The translations under genes and the position numbers were made by a program. Shown one piece after another: positions 7,141 to 13,878 of a stretch of DNA of 20,292 nt (position 1 is its first letter; the number at the start of each line of letters is the position of its first letter). Under the pieces are notes generated by a model. That model saw only the letters and a list, made by a program, of their open reading frames with translations, ran no database searches and was not told the origin of the DNA. The DNA lies in NCBI GenBank assembly GCA_947175845.1, contig CAMWOK010000018.1:1-20292 (forward strand). Direction: 5' to 3'. The stretch is from an uncultured Lachnospiraceae bacterium. Its GTDB lineage: Bacteria; Bacillota; Clostridia; Lachnospirales; Lachnospiraceae.

Positions 7141-7239
7141 CTAAATAGTATCAATATGAAAATAAAAATGGGATGACTGAAAATGGAAATGACAAATACA
7201 ACTGTGATCAGAACAAAAGCTGTTAGAAGTATGCGACAT
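7141..7239 (-). CDS. Putative U-rich pyrBI leader peptide
   Basis: This is a 32-codon ORF not in any family I know. ATG at 7239 is preceded by GGAGG (7252-7248) with an 8-nt spacer, as good a ribosome site as any in the window. The stop TAG ends at 7141, three nt before the attenuator-like hairpin. The peptide is rich in Ser (7), His (6), Phe (5) and Cys (3). The RNA of its last 60 nt is about half U and has only five G. Position and composition match the role of E. coli pyrL, whose translation is coupled to RNA polymerase pausing at U-rich sequence when UTP is low. An alternative is that it is a fortuitous short ORF. Confidence 0.5.
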   Translation of the reverse strand: MSHTSNSFCSDHSCICHFHFQSSHFYFHIDTI

Positions 7240-7370
7240 AACCAATTCCTCCATCGATAAGGACTTGCAGGAAAATAAGTAATGCAGTTTGCACAGGATA
7301 TTTCTTCGAGGTGAAATTGCTAAAGCAATTGTCAAAAAACGCAGGCGCAGCGGCGAGGCTTTTTGGCAGA

Positions 7371-7410
7371 GTGCATATGCACTTTATAATCGGAGAAATA
7401 GACAAGTCAG
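7371..7410 (-). promoter_or_regulatory. Tentative pyrBI promoter with palindrome at predicted start site
   Basis: On the minus strand CTGACT (7410-7405), a 16-bp spacer and TATAAA (7388-7383) make a plausible promoter. It would place transcription start near 7376, inside the perfect 12-bp palindrome GTGCATATGCAC (7371-7382). The resulting leader would be about 285 nt. A consensus-like TTGACA at 7335-7330 has no correctly spaced -10 and was not chosen. The assignment is weak. Confidence 0.3.
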
Positions 7411-7539
7411 GATGCGTCAGTTATTTTCTACAGTTCCTAAGTATAGGCATCAAAATTTCTCAGCAGATACCTTTGCTATCGTACCATATCAGGGAAAAGC
7501 TTTCAAGAAAAATTTCAAAATATATTCAAAATTTTTGTA

Positions 7540-7567
7540 TTGCCTTTTAATAGGGGAATGCTATAAT
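7540..7567 (+). promoter_or_regulatory. Extended -10 promoter for the PH-domain/carboxypeptidase genes
   Basis: TTGCCT (7540-7545) is 16 bp from a perfect TATAAT (7562-7567) preceded by TG at 7559-7560, giving an extended -10. Transcription would begin near 7574, about 27 nt before the start codon at 7601. Confidence 0.75.
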
Positions 7568-7600
7568 ATTTTTAAAACCAAATATGCGAGGAGATAAAGT

Positions 7601-7966
7601 ATGGAATTTAAAGAGAGAAAAAGATGGTTGTTTTTCGGGCTGCCATTTACGTTTACGGTCTATACAGTCAAGGAGGATGTAATTACAGTCAACACTGGTT
7701 TTTTCAACAGGGAAGAGAATGACTGCTACATGTATAAGGTGCAGGATGTGACGCTCAAGAGTTCTCTGATCGAAAGGATATTTGGCCTTGGGACGATCGT
7801 GTGTCATACCGGGGATGTCACATCGCCGATCCTGCTGATCCAGCACATCAGAAATTCCAAACCGGTAAAACAGTTTATTTTAGAAAAATCTGAGGAAGAC
7901 AGGAGAAGGCGCCGCACGCTGAACACACTTGATATCGGTGCGGTCGAGGTAGACGATGTCGAGTAA
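7601..7966 (+). CDS. Bacterial PH-domain protein
   Basis: This 121-residue protein lacks membrane segments and resembles the bacterial pleckstrin-homology (bPH_2/YdbS-like) fold. It has a compact series of beta strands (TFTVYTVKEDVITVNTGFF, then CYMYKVQDVTLKSSLIERI, with FGLGTIVCHTG preceding an ILLIQHIRN helix). The final 30 residues are charged, with RRRRR followed by an acidic tail. The ATG has GAGGAG at 7588-7593, 7 nt upstream, behind a strong promoter. The end overlaps the carboxypeptidase gene by 11 nt, indicating an operon. Its function is not known; the family is often membrane-associated and the neighbour is an envelope enzyme. Confidence 0.72.
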   Translation: MEFKERKRWLFFGLPFTFTVYTVKEDVITVNTGFFNREENDCYMYKVQDVTLKSSLIERIFGLGTIVCHTGDVTSPILLIQHIRNSKPVKQFILEKSEEDRRRRRTLNTLDIGAVEVDDVE

Positions 7967-9428
7967 ATACACAGAACATACAGATAAGAAGGCACATTCT
8001 GACACCTGGGGTGGAGAAACTGTGCAACTCAGCGCCGAGCAGATCGCCCAAGTGCTGGCGGGGAGCTATTTGGGAGGCAGAGTCGTCAAGGGAGATGAAG
8101 AGGCCTACGAAGATATCAGTGTGAAGACGGAGGAGACACCGGAAGCTGCAATGGCGCGCGATGCCCGCAGACGGCAGCGGATTCAGGAGATGCGCCGCCG
8201 CAAGAAACAGCAGGAGATGCTGCGCAAATGGCTGCTGCCCTGCGCGGCGGGCGTTCTGGTGTGTGTGATTTTGGCGGCGGCAGGCATCGGTCGGTTTGTT
8301 CGAAAACATCAGAGTGGACAGCGTGTTCCCCCCGCCGGGCTTGCGCAGGACAACCATCTGACGCAGGAAGATACGATCGCTGACAGCAGTATGACCGATA
8401 CGGAATCTGCAGATAGCAGCGGCGATGTGGAGGGGACAAAAGCGCAGGAGCCTGCCTCAGACAATAAGAAATCAGGCAAAAAGGCAGCATACAATAGCAG
8501 CCAGAGCATAGCGGGGTGTTTTGTTGGAAGTTCGATTGCAGACAACTTTGACAATGAGTTTTCAAAGATTAGTTCGCTGGTTGTCCGCACGTTAGGAGGA
8601 AAGAGCACCAAACCGCCGCTGACAGCTGCCGCGGATGCCGCGACAGCATTGCCGGCCAGCGAGGTTATCAGCAAAAATGTCGTTTTTATAGATGTGGAGG
8701 CCGGGAAGATACTTGGACAGAAGGATGCCGCTGTGCGCATACCGCCTGCATCCATGACAAAAATTTTAACCATACTGGTGGCGGCGGAGCACATCACAGA
8801 CCCGGATGACACCTTTGAGATCACGCAGGACATCGTGGATTACTGCTATATAAATGAGTGCAGCAATGCGGGGTTCGAGGTCGGGGAGACCGTCACGGTC
8901 AGAGACCTCTTTTACGGCACAGTGCTGCCTTCGGGGGCGGAGGCGGCAATGGGGCTTGCGGTCTATTCTGCGGGTTCGCAGGAAGCGTTTGTGGAGCTGA
9001 TGAACGAGAAGGTCAGAGAGCTTGGCCTGTCGGAGACGACGCATTTCACAAACTGTATTGGTATTTATGACGAGGGGAAAACGTATAGTACCGTTTATGA
9101 CATTGCTGTCATATTGAAGGCGGCCTGCGACAACAGCTTCTGCCGGGAGGTGCTGATGGAGCACATCTATACGACATCCATCACGGATCAGCACCCCGAG
9201 GGGCTCGAACTGTCAAACTGGTTTCTCAGAAGAATTGAGGACAAGCAGACAAACGGAGACGTGCTCTGTGCCAAGACGGGCTATGTGGTGCAGTCCGGAA
9301 ACTGCGCGGCAAGCCTGGGCGTCGGGAAGGATGGCAGGGAGTATATCTGTGTGACGGCCAATTCTACTGGCGTGTGGGAGTGCATCAGTGATCACGCTGC
9401 GCTGTATCGGCAGTTTTTCCCATCATAG
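7956..9428 (+). CDS. D-alanyl-D-alanine carboxypeptidase (peptidase S11), membrane-anchored
   Basis: The 490-residue protein is a low-molecular-weight penicillin-binding protein of the DacA/DacF type, which trims the terminal D-Ala from peptidoglycan pentapeptides. Active-site motifs are SMTK (Ser266 nucleophile, Lys269), SGA (326-328, where most relatives have SGN) and KTG (440-442). Instead of a cleaved signal at the N-terminus it has about 90 cytoplasmic residues, Arg/Gln-rich at 66-91, then one membrane segment (about 93-112) and a low-complexity Ser/Asp/Lys linker to about 230. It is therefore a type II membrane protein with an extracellular catalytic domain. It overlaps the PH-domain gene by 11 nt; GAGGT (7946-7950) lies 5 nt before the ATG. 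The Asn-to-Ala change in the second motif may affect catalysis or beta-lactam binding, which is inference. Confidence 0.9.
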   Translation: MSSKYTEHTDKKAHSDTWGGETVQLSAEQIAQVLAGSYLGGRVVKGDEEAYEDISVKTEETPEAAMARDARRRQRIQEMRRRKKQQEMLRKWLLPCAAGVLVCVILAAAGIGRFVRKHQSGQRVPPAGLAQDNHLTQEDTIADSSMTDTESADSSGDVEGTKAQEPASDNKKSGKKAAYNSSQSIAGCFVGSSIADNFDNEFSKISSLVVRTLGGKSTKPPLTAAADAATALPASEVISKNVVFIDVEAGKILGQKDAAVRIPPASMTKILTILVAAEHITDPDDTFEITQDIVDYCYINECSNAGFEVGETVTVRDLFYGTVLPSGAEAAMGLAVYSAGSQEAFVELMNEKVRELGLSETTHFTNCIGIYDEGKTYSTVYDIAVILKAACDNSFCREVLMEHIYTTSITDQHPEGLELSNWFLRRIEDKQTNGDVLCAKTGYVVQSGNCAASLGVGKDGREYICVTANSTGVWECISDHAALYRQFFPS

Positions 9429-9430
9429 CA

Positions 9431-9871
9431 TCATTCTGAGCTGGGGGACTGGCCTGTCAGGATGTGTTCGAACAGCAGGCCCGCAAGGAACCAGAACGGA
9501 AAAAAGTCAACGCGTATCAGCCCGTTGACGTGCCAGTGGCTGCGGCTGTAATTCCACGGGCAGACTGCGTGTCTGGTGAGAAAGCGGCCGCTTGTGTACT
9601 CTGCGCCAAAGATGGACAGGGCGTAGATTGTCCCGCGCACCATCAGGCTGCAGCGCCTTAGCAGCAAAAAGACTGGTCTGAAAAAAGCGGCGCAGCCATA
9701 GATTGGAAACATCCACAAGGAGGTCTGCCCGACAAGGGGAAGTTCGCGCCGCCGCAGCGCTCCGAGCGCCGTGAATGTGATTTCCATGCACCAGCCGACC
9801 GTGCCGCATTTAACAAAATTTTTCAGGATTTGAAAATCAAAAAAAGGTAAAGGAATCATCGTTTTTTTCAT
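9431..9871 (-). CDS. CmpB-like putative ABC-transporter type IV membrane protein
   Basis: The 146-residue protein is hydrophobic, with segments at about 23-39, 50-71, 79-98 and 122-138. The pattern GWCMEI, then GQTSLWMFPIYG, AEYTSGRFLTR, CPWNYS and HVNGLIRVDFFPFWFLAG matches the small membrane family annotated as putative ABC-transporter type IV (CmpB-like, PF06541). No transport partner is nearby, so its role is unknown. The start is uncertain: ATG 9871 has no good ribosome site, and Met5 is an alternative. The start codon lies in the loop of a terminator-like hairpin (9839-9902). The gene ends only 2 nt from the convergent carboxypeptidase stop, leaving no space for a terminator. Confidence 0.7.
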   Translation of the reverse strand: MKKTMIPLPFFDFQILKNFVKCGTVGWCMEITFTALGALRRRELPLVGQTSLWMFPIYGCAAFFRPVFLLLRRCSLMVRGTIYALSIFGAEYTSGRFLTRHAVCPWNYSRSHWHVNGLIRVDFFPFWFLAGLLFEHILTGQSPSSE

Positions 9872-9902
9872 GCTCTAAGCATAACCCGATTTCCTTTACC
9901 TT
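9839..9902 (-). terminator. Terminator-like hairpin enclosing the start of the CmpB-like gene
   Basis: On the minus strand AAGGTAAAGGAA (9902-9891) pairs perfectly with TTCCTTTACCTT (9855-9844). A further TC/GA pairing beyond a one-base bulge is possible, and the 3' arm runs into seven Ts (9845-9839). It follows the DUF5050-like gene stop by 17 nt, so it fits that gene's terminator. The 35-nt loop holds an inner hairpin, ATGCT-TAG-AGCAT (9882-9870), that overlaps the next gene's start codon. Confidence 0.6.
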
Positions 9903-9919
9903 ATACATTTTTGACAAGT

Positions 9920-10960
9920 TTATTTTTTGTTTTTGTTGAACTCTGCAATGGCAGCCTGTGACGCCCGGTCAAACGTGGTGACATTGACGGGAGCGCCAGT
10001 GGGTGTTTTGTAGACGGGAGTGCTGGTTCCAAACTGCGTGAAGTATATGTACTGCGAGGTGGCGTTGATGTTGCTGTATGCGCCATCTGCGACAACTTCC
10101 ATGCCGGAACCGTCCCGGCGGATGCGCTTAAGCTGCGGGCTGCTGCCAGATGTCTGATAGTAAATATAGTTGTCTGTCACGTTGAGCAGATCGATTCTGC
10201 CGGTATCGAGCCGGGTTTTGCTACCGTCGGTGGTGTTGAGGCTGATCAGGGAATAATTGTCGTGTATGTCGATGCCGTAAACCATATTTCCCTCAATGAT
10301 CGGCATATATACATCCTCCGCGAGCACCTGGCGCGAGGTGTTGGTGCGCAGGTCGAGTGCCATCAGGTGCAGATTTTCCTCGTTGTTCAAATAGTAGAAA
10401 GTTGAGTTCTGCACACTGACCGGAAGGATGTCAAGCGCTAGCAGTGTCTCCTTATTCTTTCCGTCTGTAGATACTTTTTTCAGAGATACTTCGTCGGAAG
10501 AGCAGGTGTAGTAGACATCATTGTCCGCCAGGAGGACATACTTGCCATTTACGCGGTCAAGACAGGTGGCGTCGCTGGGTTTTGATTTGTTTACACGGTA
10601 TATACCGGTCGTGCTCAGCACAAAACCAAGTCCGGTCCCGCTGCCGGATCCGCCCTGGTAGTAGTACAGGTACTTTCCGTCCGCGTTCAGGCTTGTGACT
10701 TCGGTGTACGCCATTTTTTCCATCTCAGATTCATCCGGGCGCATTCGGTAGAGCGAGGACGAGTCATATGCATTCGCAAAATACACATATCCGTCATTTT
10801 CGCAGAAAAGCCCGTTGTTGTAGAGATTTCCCGCGGTGTTTCCAACTGTTCCGGCCGGGTTTTGCGGCACTCTTTTGGAGAGGGCTGACATAATTCCCAG
10901 ACTGGCACAAATCAGTACTGCACATATGATGCAGATTATGGTAATAACCTTTTTTTTCAT
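9920..10960 (-). CDS. DUF5050-like membrane-anchored beta-propeller protein
   Basis: This 346-residue protein begins MKKK followed by a hydrophobic anchor (about residues 5-27) and then an extracytoplasmic domain. The domain is made of repeated short motifs such as GYVYFAN, KYLYYYQGG, DVYYTCS, TFYYLNN, NYIYYQTSG and QYIYFTQFG, each followed by a residue-charge pattern like LYRMRPDE or LKRIRRDG. This is the look of the DUF5050 six-bladed beta-propeller family common in Clostridia. The ligand and role are unknown. A purine-rich site (GGGGGGAAA) precedes the ATG by about 5-10 nt. A -10-like TATAAT lies about 45 nt upstream on the minus strand. Confidence 0.8.
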   Translation of the reverse strand: MKKKVITIICIICAVLICASLGIMSALSKRVPQNPAGTVGNTAGNLYNNGLFCENDGYVYFANAYDSSSLYRMRPDESEMEKMAYTEVTSLNADGKYLYYYQGGSGSGTGLGFVLSTTGIYRVNKSKPSDATCLDRVNGKYVLLADNDVYYTCSSDEVSLKKVSTDGKNKETLLALDILPVSVQNSTFYYLNNEENLHLMALDLRTNTSRQVLAEDVYMPIIEGNMVYGIDIHDNYSLISLNTTDGSKTRLDTGRIDLLNVTDNYIYYQTSGSSPQLKRIRRDGSGMEVVADGAYSNINATSQYIYFTQFGTSTPVYKTPTGAPVNVTTFDRASQAAIAEFNKNKK

Positions 10961-11004
10961 GATAATTTCCCCCCTGTGAACGGTATTGTTATGTGCGTAC
11001 TTCT

Positions 11005-11010
11005 ATTATA
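11005..11010 (-). promoter_or_regulatory. Candidate -10 box for the DUF5050-like gene
   Basis: TATAAT on the minus strand lies about 45 nt before the start codon at 10960. The expected -35 position holds only a T-rich stretch, so promoter strength is uncertain. The region is shared with the divergent pheA promoter. Confidence 0.4.
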
Positions 11011-11073
11011 AAGAATATTTACAAAAAAAGAAAGATTTCTGTAATATTTTTTTAAAAACTTATTTTATAAATT

Positions 11074-11102
11074 TTTACAAACCGTATTCAGTATGCTATA
11101 CT
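11074..11102 (+). promoter_or_regulatory. Promoter of pheA
   Basis: TTTACA (11074-11079), a 17-bp spacer and TATACT (11097-11102) with TG one base upstream (TGCTATACT) form a convincing housekeeping promoter. It lies about 40 nt before the pheA start. The short leader leaves no room for a leader-peptide attenuator. Confidence 0.8.
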
Positions 11103-11142
11103 AGAGTGGGTTTGAAAATAACAAAAGCGGAGGGCAAGTCAG

Positions 11143-12267
11143 ATGGATTTATCAGAACTCAGAACACAACTCGACGGCATTGACCGCCAGATTGTCGAGC
11201 TCTATGAGAAGCGCATGGACGTGTGCGCGCAGGTGGCGGCATACAAGATTGAGACGGGCAAAAGGGTCTTTGACAGGGAGCGGGAGCAGCAGAAGCTCAA
11301 GGCGGTGAGCGAGCTGACGCACAACGATTTCAACGCGCGCGGGGTCAGAGATCTGTTTGAGCAGATCATGTCGATGAGCAGGAAGCTCCAGTATCAGACG
11401 ATAACACAGCACAACGGCGGGGGCCGGCTGTCCTTTATCGAGATGGGCGCGATCGACTGCAAAAAGTGCAGGGTTGTCTTTCAGGGGGCGGAGGGCGCGT
11501 ACTCGCAGGCTGCCATGATGGAGTATTTCGGCGAGGAGGTTGACAGCTTCCATGTGGATACGTTCCGGGATGCGATGCTTGCCATCGACGAGGGGAGCGC
11601 GGACTTTGCGGTGCTCCCGATTGAAAATTCGTCCGCGGGGATTGTGAGTGAGATCTATGACCTGCTCGTGGAGTTTGAGAACTATATCGTGGGGGAGCAG
11701 ATCATCAAGATAGAACACTGTGTGATGGCGTCGCCCGGAACGCGGATAGAGGATATCAGGACGGTGTACGCGCACCCGCAGTCGCTGATGCAGAGCGCGC
11801 ACTACCTGTTTGAGACCGGGTGGCAGCAGATCAGCATGAAAAATAATGCCTATGCGGCCAGAAAGGTTGCGGATGACAGGGACGTGACGCAGGCGGCGAT
11901 TGCGGGCGAGACGGCTGCAGGGATCTACGGCCTTGAGATCCTAAGGCGGGGCGTGAATGATATCCGGGACAACTCGACGCGGTTTATCATCGTCACCAAC
12001 CAGAAGGTTTTTGCAAAGGGCGCTTCCAAGATCAGCCTGTGTTTTGAGGTCAGCCACGAGAGCGGGGCGCTCTATCACGCGCTGTCGCACCTGATGTACA
12101 ACGGGCTGAACGTGACCAAGATTGAGTCGCGGCCGATCCCTGGAAGAAACTGGGAGTACCGCTTTTTCCTGGATTTTGAGGGCAATCTCACAGACAGTGC
12201 AGTGCGCAACGCACTCAGGGGACTGCGCGAGGAGACGCGCAACATGAAGGTGCTGGGGAACTATTGA
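11143..12267 (+). CDS. pheA: Bifunctional chorismate mutase / prephenate dehydratase
   Basis: The 374-residue cytosolic enzyme converts chorismate to prephenate and then phenylpyruvate, the committed route to phenylalanine. Residues about 1-85 are an AroQ chorismate mutase helical domain (LRTQLDGIDRQIVELYEKR, then VAAYKIETGKRVFDREREQ). Residues about 110-285 are prephenate dehydratase, with FQGAEGAYSQAA, LPIENSSAGIV and the catalytic TRF (Thr279-Arg280-Phe281) in DNSTRF. Residues about 295-370 are an ACT domain with ESRP (328-331), the phenylalanine-binding regulatory motif, implying feedback inhibition. GGAGGG (11129-11134) is 8 nt upstream of the ATG. The next gene follows after 34 nt with no terminator, so pheA probably leads the polyphosphate genes in one transcript. 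Confidence 0.96.
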   Translation: MDLSELRTQLDGIDRQIVELYEKRMDVCAQVAAYKIETGKRVFDREREQQKLKAVSELTHNDFNARGVRDLFEQIMSMSRKLQYQTITQHNGGGRLSFIEMGAIDCKKCRVVFQGAEGAYSQAAMMEYFGEEVDSFHVDTFRDAMLAIDEGSADFAVLPIENSSAGIVSEIYDLLVEFENYIVGEQIIKIEHCVMASPGTRIEDIRTVYAHPQSLMQSAHYLFETGWQQISMKNNAYAARKVADDRDVTQAAIAGETAAGIYGLEILRRGVNDIRDNSTRFIIVTNQKVFAKGASKISLCFEVSHESGALYHALSHLMYNGLNVTKIESRPIPGRNWEYRFFLDFEGNLTDSAVRNALRGLREETRNMKVLGNY

Positions 12268-12301
12268 AGAACGATAAAAATGTGATAAAAGGGGTGTGGA
12301 T

Positions 12302-13861
12302 ATGGCATACAGGACATTCGCAGCAATTGATGTCGGGTCTTATGAACTCGCGATAAAGATATTCGAGATATCCTGCAAGAATGGGATTAAACCGATCGAT
12401 CACATCAGACACAGGATAGAGCTTGGGACAGATTCGTATTTTATGGGAAAAATCAACAGCGACCGGGTCGATGAGCTGTGCAGAATGCTCAATGAGTTTA
12501 TGGCGGTCATGAAGGCATACAAGGTGGACGGATACAAGGCGTACGGGACAAGCGCGATCCGGGAATCCAAGAACAGGCTGATTCTGCTGGATCAGATAGA
12601 GACGAGAACGGGTATTCGGATCGATGTGCTGAGCAATTCGGAGCAGCGCTTTCTGGATTACAAGTCTGTGGCGTCGCGGGTGAAAGACTTTCAGAGCATC
12701 ATTGAGAAGAGCACGGCGTTTATTGATATCGGCGGAGGCAGCGTCCAGATCTCCCTCTTTGACGAGGACAGCCTTGTCACCTCGCAGAACATCCGGCCGG
12801 GGGTGCTGCGCATGCGCGAGGAGCTTTCGGGCGTGTCCTACAAAAGCTATCAGCTTGAGGAGATTGTCGAGGAGATGGTCTGCGATAATCTGGAGAGCTT
12901 CCGGGAGATGTTTATCGGCGACAAGAAGATACAGAATGTGATACTGGTGGATGATTATGTCTCGCCGGTCGTGCAGAGAAACTACATCAAGACCATCAAA
13001 AAGGGACAGGTGAGCACAGAGAATTTCCTGGAGTTCGTGGATTCCCTGAAGAAGAAAAAGACGCGGGAGATCGCGATGTCGCTTGGGCTTGCGCAGGAAA
13101 ATATCGCGCTGCTGAATCTGTCTGCGCTGATGATAAAGTACATGATTAAGCTGCTTGGGGCGGAGATGCTGTGGGCGCCGGGCGTGTCGCTGTGCGACGG
13201 CATCGCCTATGAGTACGCCGAGCAGAATGACCTGCTGCCCTCCGCGGAGGGGATGCCGCACGACTTTGAGCAGGACATTCTCGACTGCGCGCGGGACATC
13301 AACAGGCGCTATCACAGCGGCGAGTACCGAACCCGCGAGCGCGAGAAGATTGCGCTGACCATCTTTGACAGCATGAAGAAAAGCCATGGTTTCGAGAAGC
13401 GCGACAGACTGCTGCTGCAGCTTGCGGCGATCCTGAGTGAGTGCGGGCGGTTTATCGGCCTTGCCAACGTCGGCGGGAACTCCTACAACATTATTGTCGC
13501 GACAGAAATCATAGGACTGTCTCACGTCGAGCGCGAGATTGTGGCGAACATTGTAAAGTACTCCACGGATAAGTTTGACTACTATCACATTATGGACGAC
13601 AACGCGTCCCTCGACCGGGATGCATACCTCAAAATCGCAAAGCTGACGGCGATCATCCGGCTGTCGGAGGGGCTTGATCTGAGCCATAAGGGAAAGTGCG
13701 AGAAGCTCAAGGTCACAAAGGACAATGACGAGCTGGTGCTTGCGGTGGAGACCAACGCGGACATGACGCTGGAGTTTGGGATGTTTGACAAATTCTCAAC
13801 GTTTTTTGAGGAGGTTTACAATATCAAACCAGTCCTGAAACAAAAAAAGAGTAATATATAA
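12302..13861 (+). CDS. Exopolyphosphatase / pppGpp phosphatase family protein (Ppx/GppA)
   Basis: The 519-residue protein belongs to the ASKHA-fold Ppx/GppA family, which removes terminal phosphates from polyphosphate or hydrolyses pppGpp to ppGpp. Diagnostic motifs are AAIDVGS near the N-terminus (residues 7-13), GTSAIRE (82-88), the region of the catalytic Glu (SNSEQRF, about 111-117) and the phosphate-binding IDIGGGS (141-147). Length matches E. coli Ppx, including a C-terminal HD-like helical region (about 320-450), although its metal-binding residues look degenerate. ATG 12302 is preferred over an in-frame GTG at 12296, which falls on the ribosome site GGGGTG. It is 17 nt before ppk, which makes polyphosphate, so exopolyphosphatase is the better guess; GppA activity is not excluded. 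Confidence 0.85.
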   Translation: MAYRTFAAIDVGSYELAIKIFEISCKNGIKPIDHIRHRIELGTDSYFMGKINSDRVDELCRMLNEFMAVMKAYKVDGYKAYGTSAIRESKNRLILLDQIETRTGIRIDVLSNSEQRFLDYKSVASRVKDFQSIIEKSTAFIDIGGGSVQISLFDEDSLVTSQNIRPGVLRMREELSGVSYKSYQLEEIVEEMVCDNLESFREMFIGDKKIQNVILVDDYVSPVVQRNYIKTIKKGQVSTENFLEFVDSLKKKKTREIAMSLGLAQENIALLNLSALMIKYMIKLLGAEMLWAPGVSLCDGIAYEYAEQNDLLPSAEGMPHDFEQDILDCARDINRRYHSGEYRTREREKIALTIFDSMKKSHGFEKRDRLLLQLAAILSECGRFIGLANVGGNSYNIIVATEIIGLSHVEREIVANIVKYSTDKFDYYHIMDDNASLDRDAYLKIAKLTAIIRLSEGLDLSHKGKCEKLKVTKDNDELVLAVETNADMTLEFGMFDKFSTFFEEVYNIKPVLKQKKSNI

Positions 13862-13878
13862 GGAACGGGGGAATCAAG

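Larger units (their letters stand above)
7091..7600. other. Divergent intergenic region between pyrB and the PH-domain gene
   Basis: About 500 bp without a conventional gene. From the pyrB side it holds the attenuator hairpin, the leader-peptide ORF, a perfect small hairpin AATTGC-TAAA-GCAATT (7315-7330), a G+C-rich patch (about 7340-7366), the palindrome at 7371-7382, a tentative minus-strand promoter, then an A+T-rich stretch with no signal I can name (7411-7530). The plus-strand promoter at 7540-7567 follows. Open frames of 60-100 codons crossing the middle on both strands have no ribosome sites and overlap these elements, so they are not called as genes. Confidence 0.6.

Noticed and set aside
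7315..7335. TTGACA on the minus strand as the pyrBI -35
   Set aside because: No -10 element lies at 15-19 bp; the nearest candidate, TATCCT, is about 29 bp away.
7091..7400. PyrR-binding attenuator or known riboswitch in the pyrBI leader
   Set aside because: No match by eye to the PyrR anti-antiterminator loop or to riboswitch cores I know.
7289..7597. ORFs of 80-100 codons on the plus strand in the pyrB divergent region
   Set aside because: They have no ribosome sites, run through the extended -10 promoter and past it, and show no recognisable protein features.
12215..13687. 490-codon minus-strand ORF opposite the Ppx/GppA gene
   Set aside because: Its long open frame is a by-product of codon bias on the plus strand. 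It has no recognisable domain, is overlapped by a real family member and has no promoter or ribosome site.
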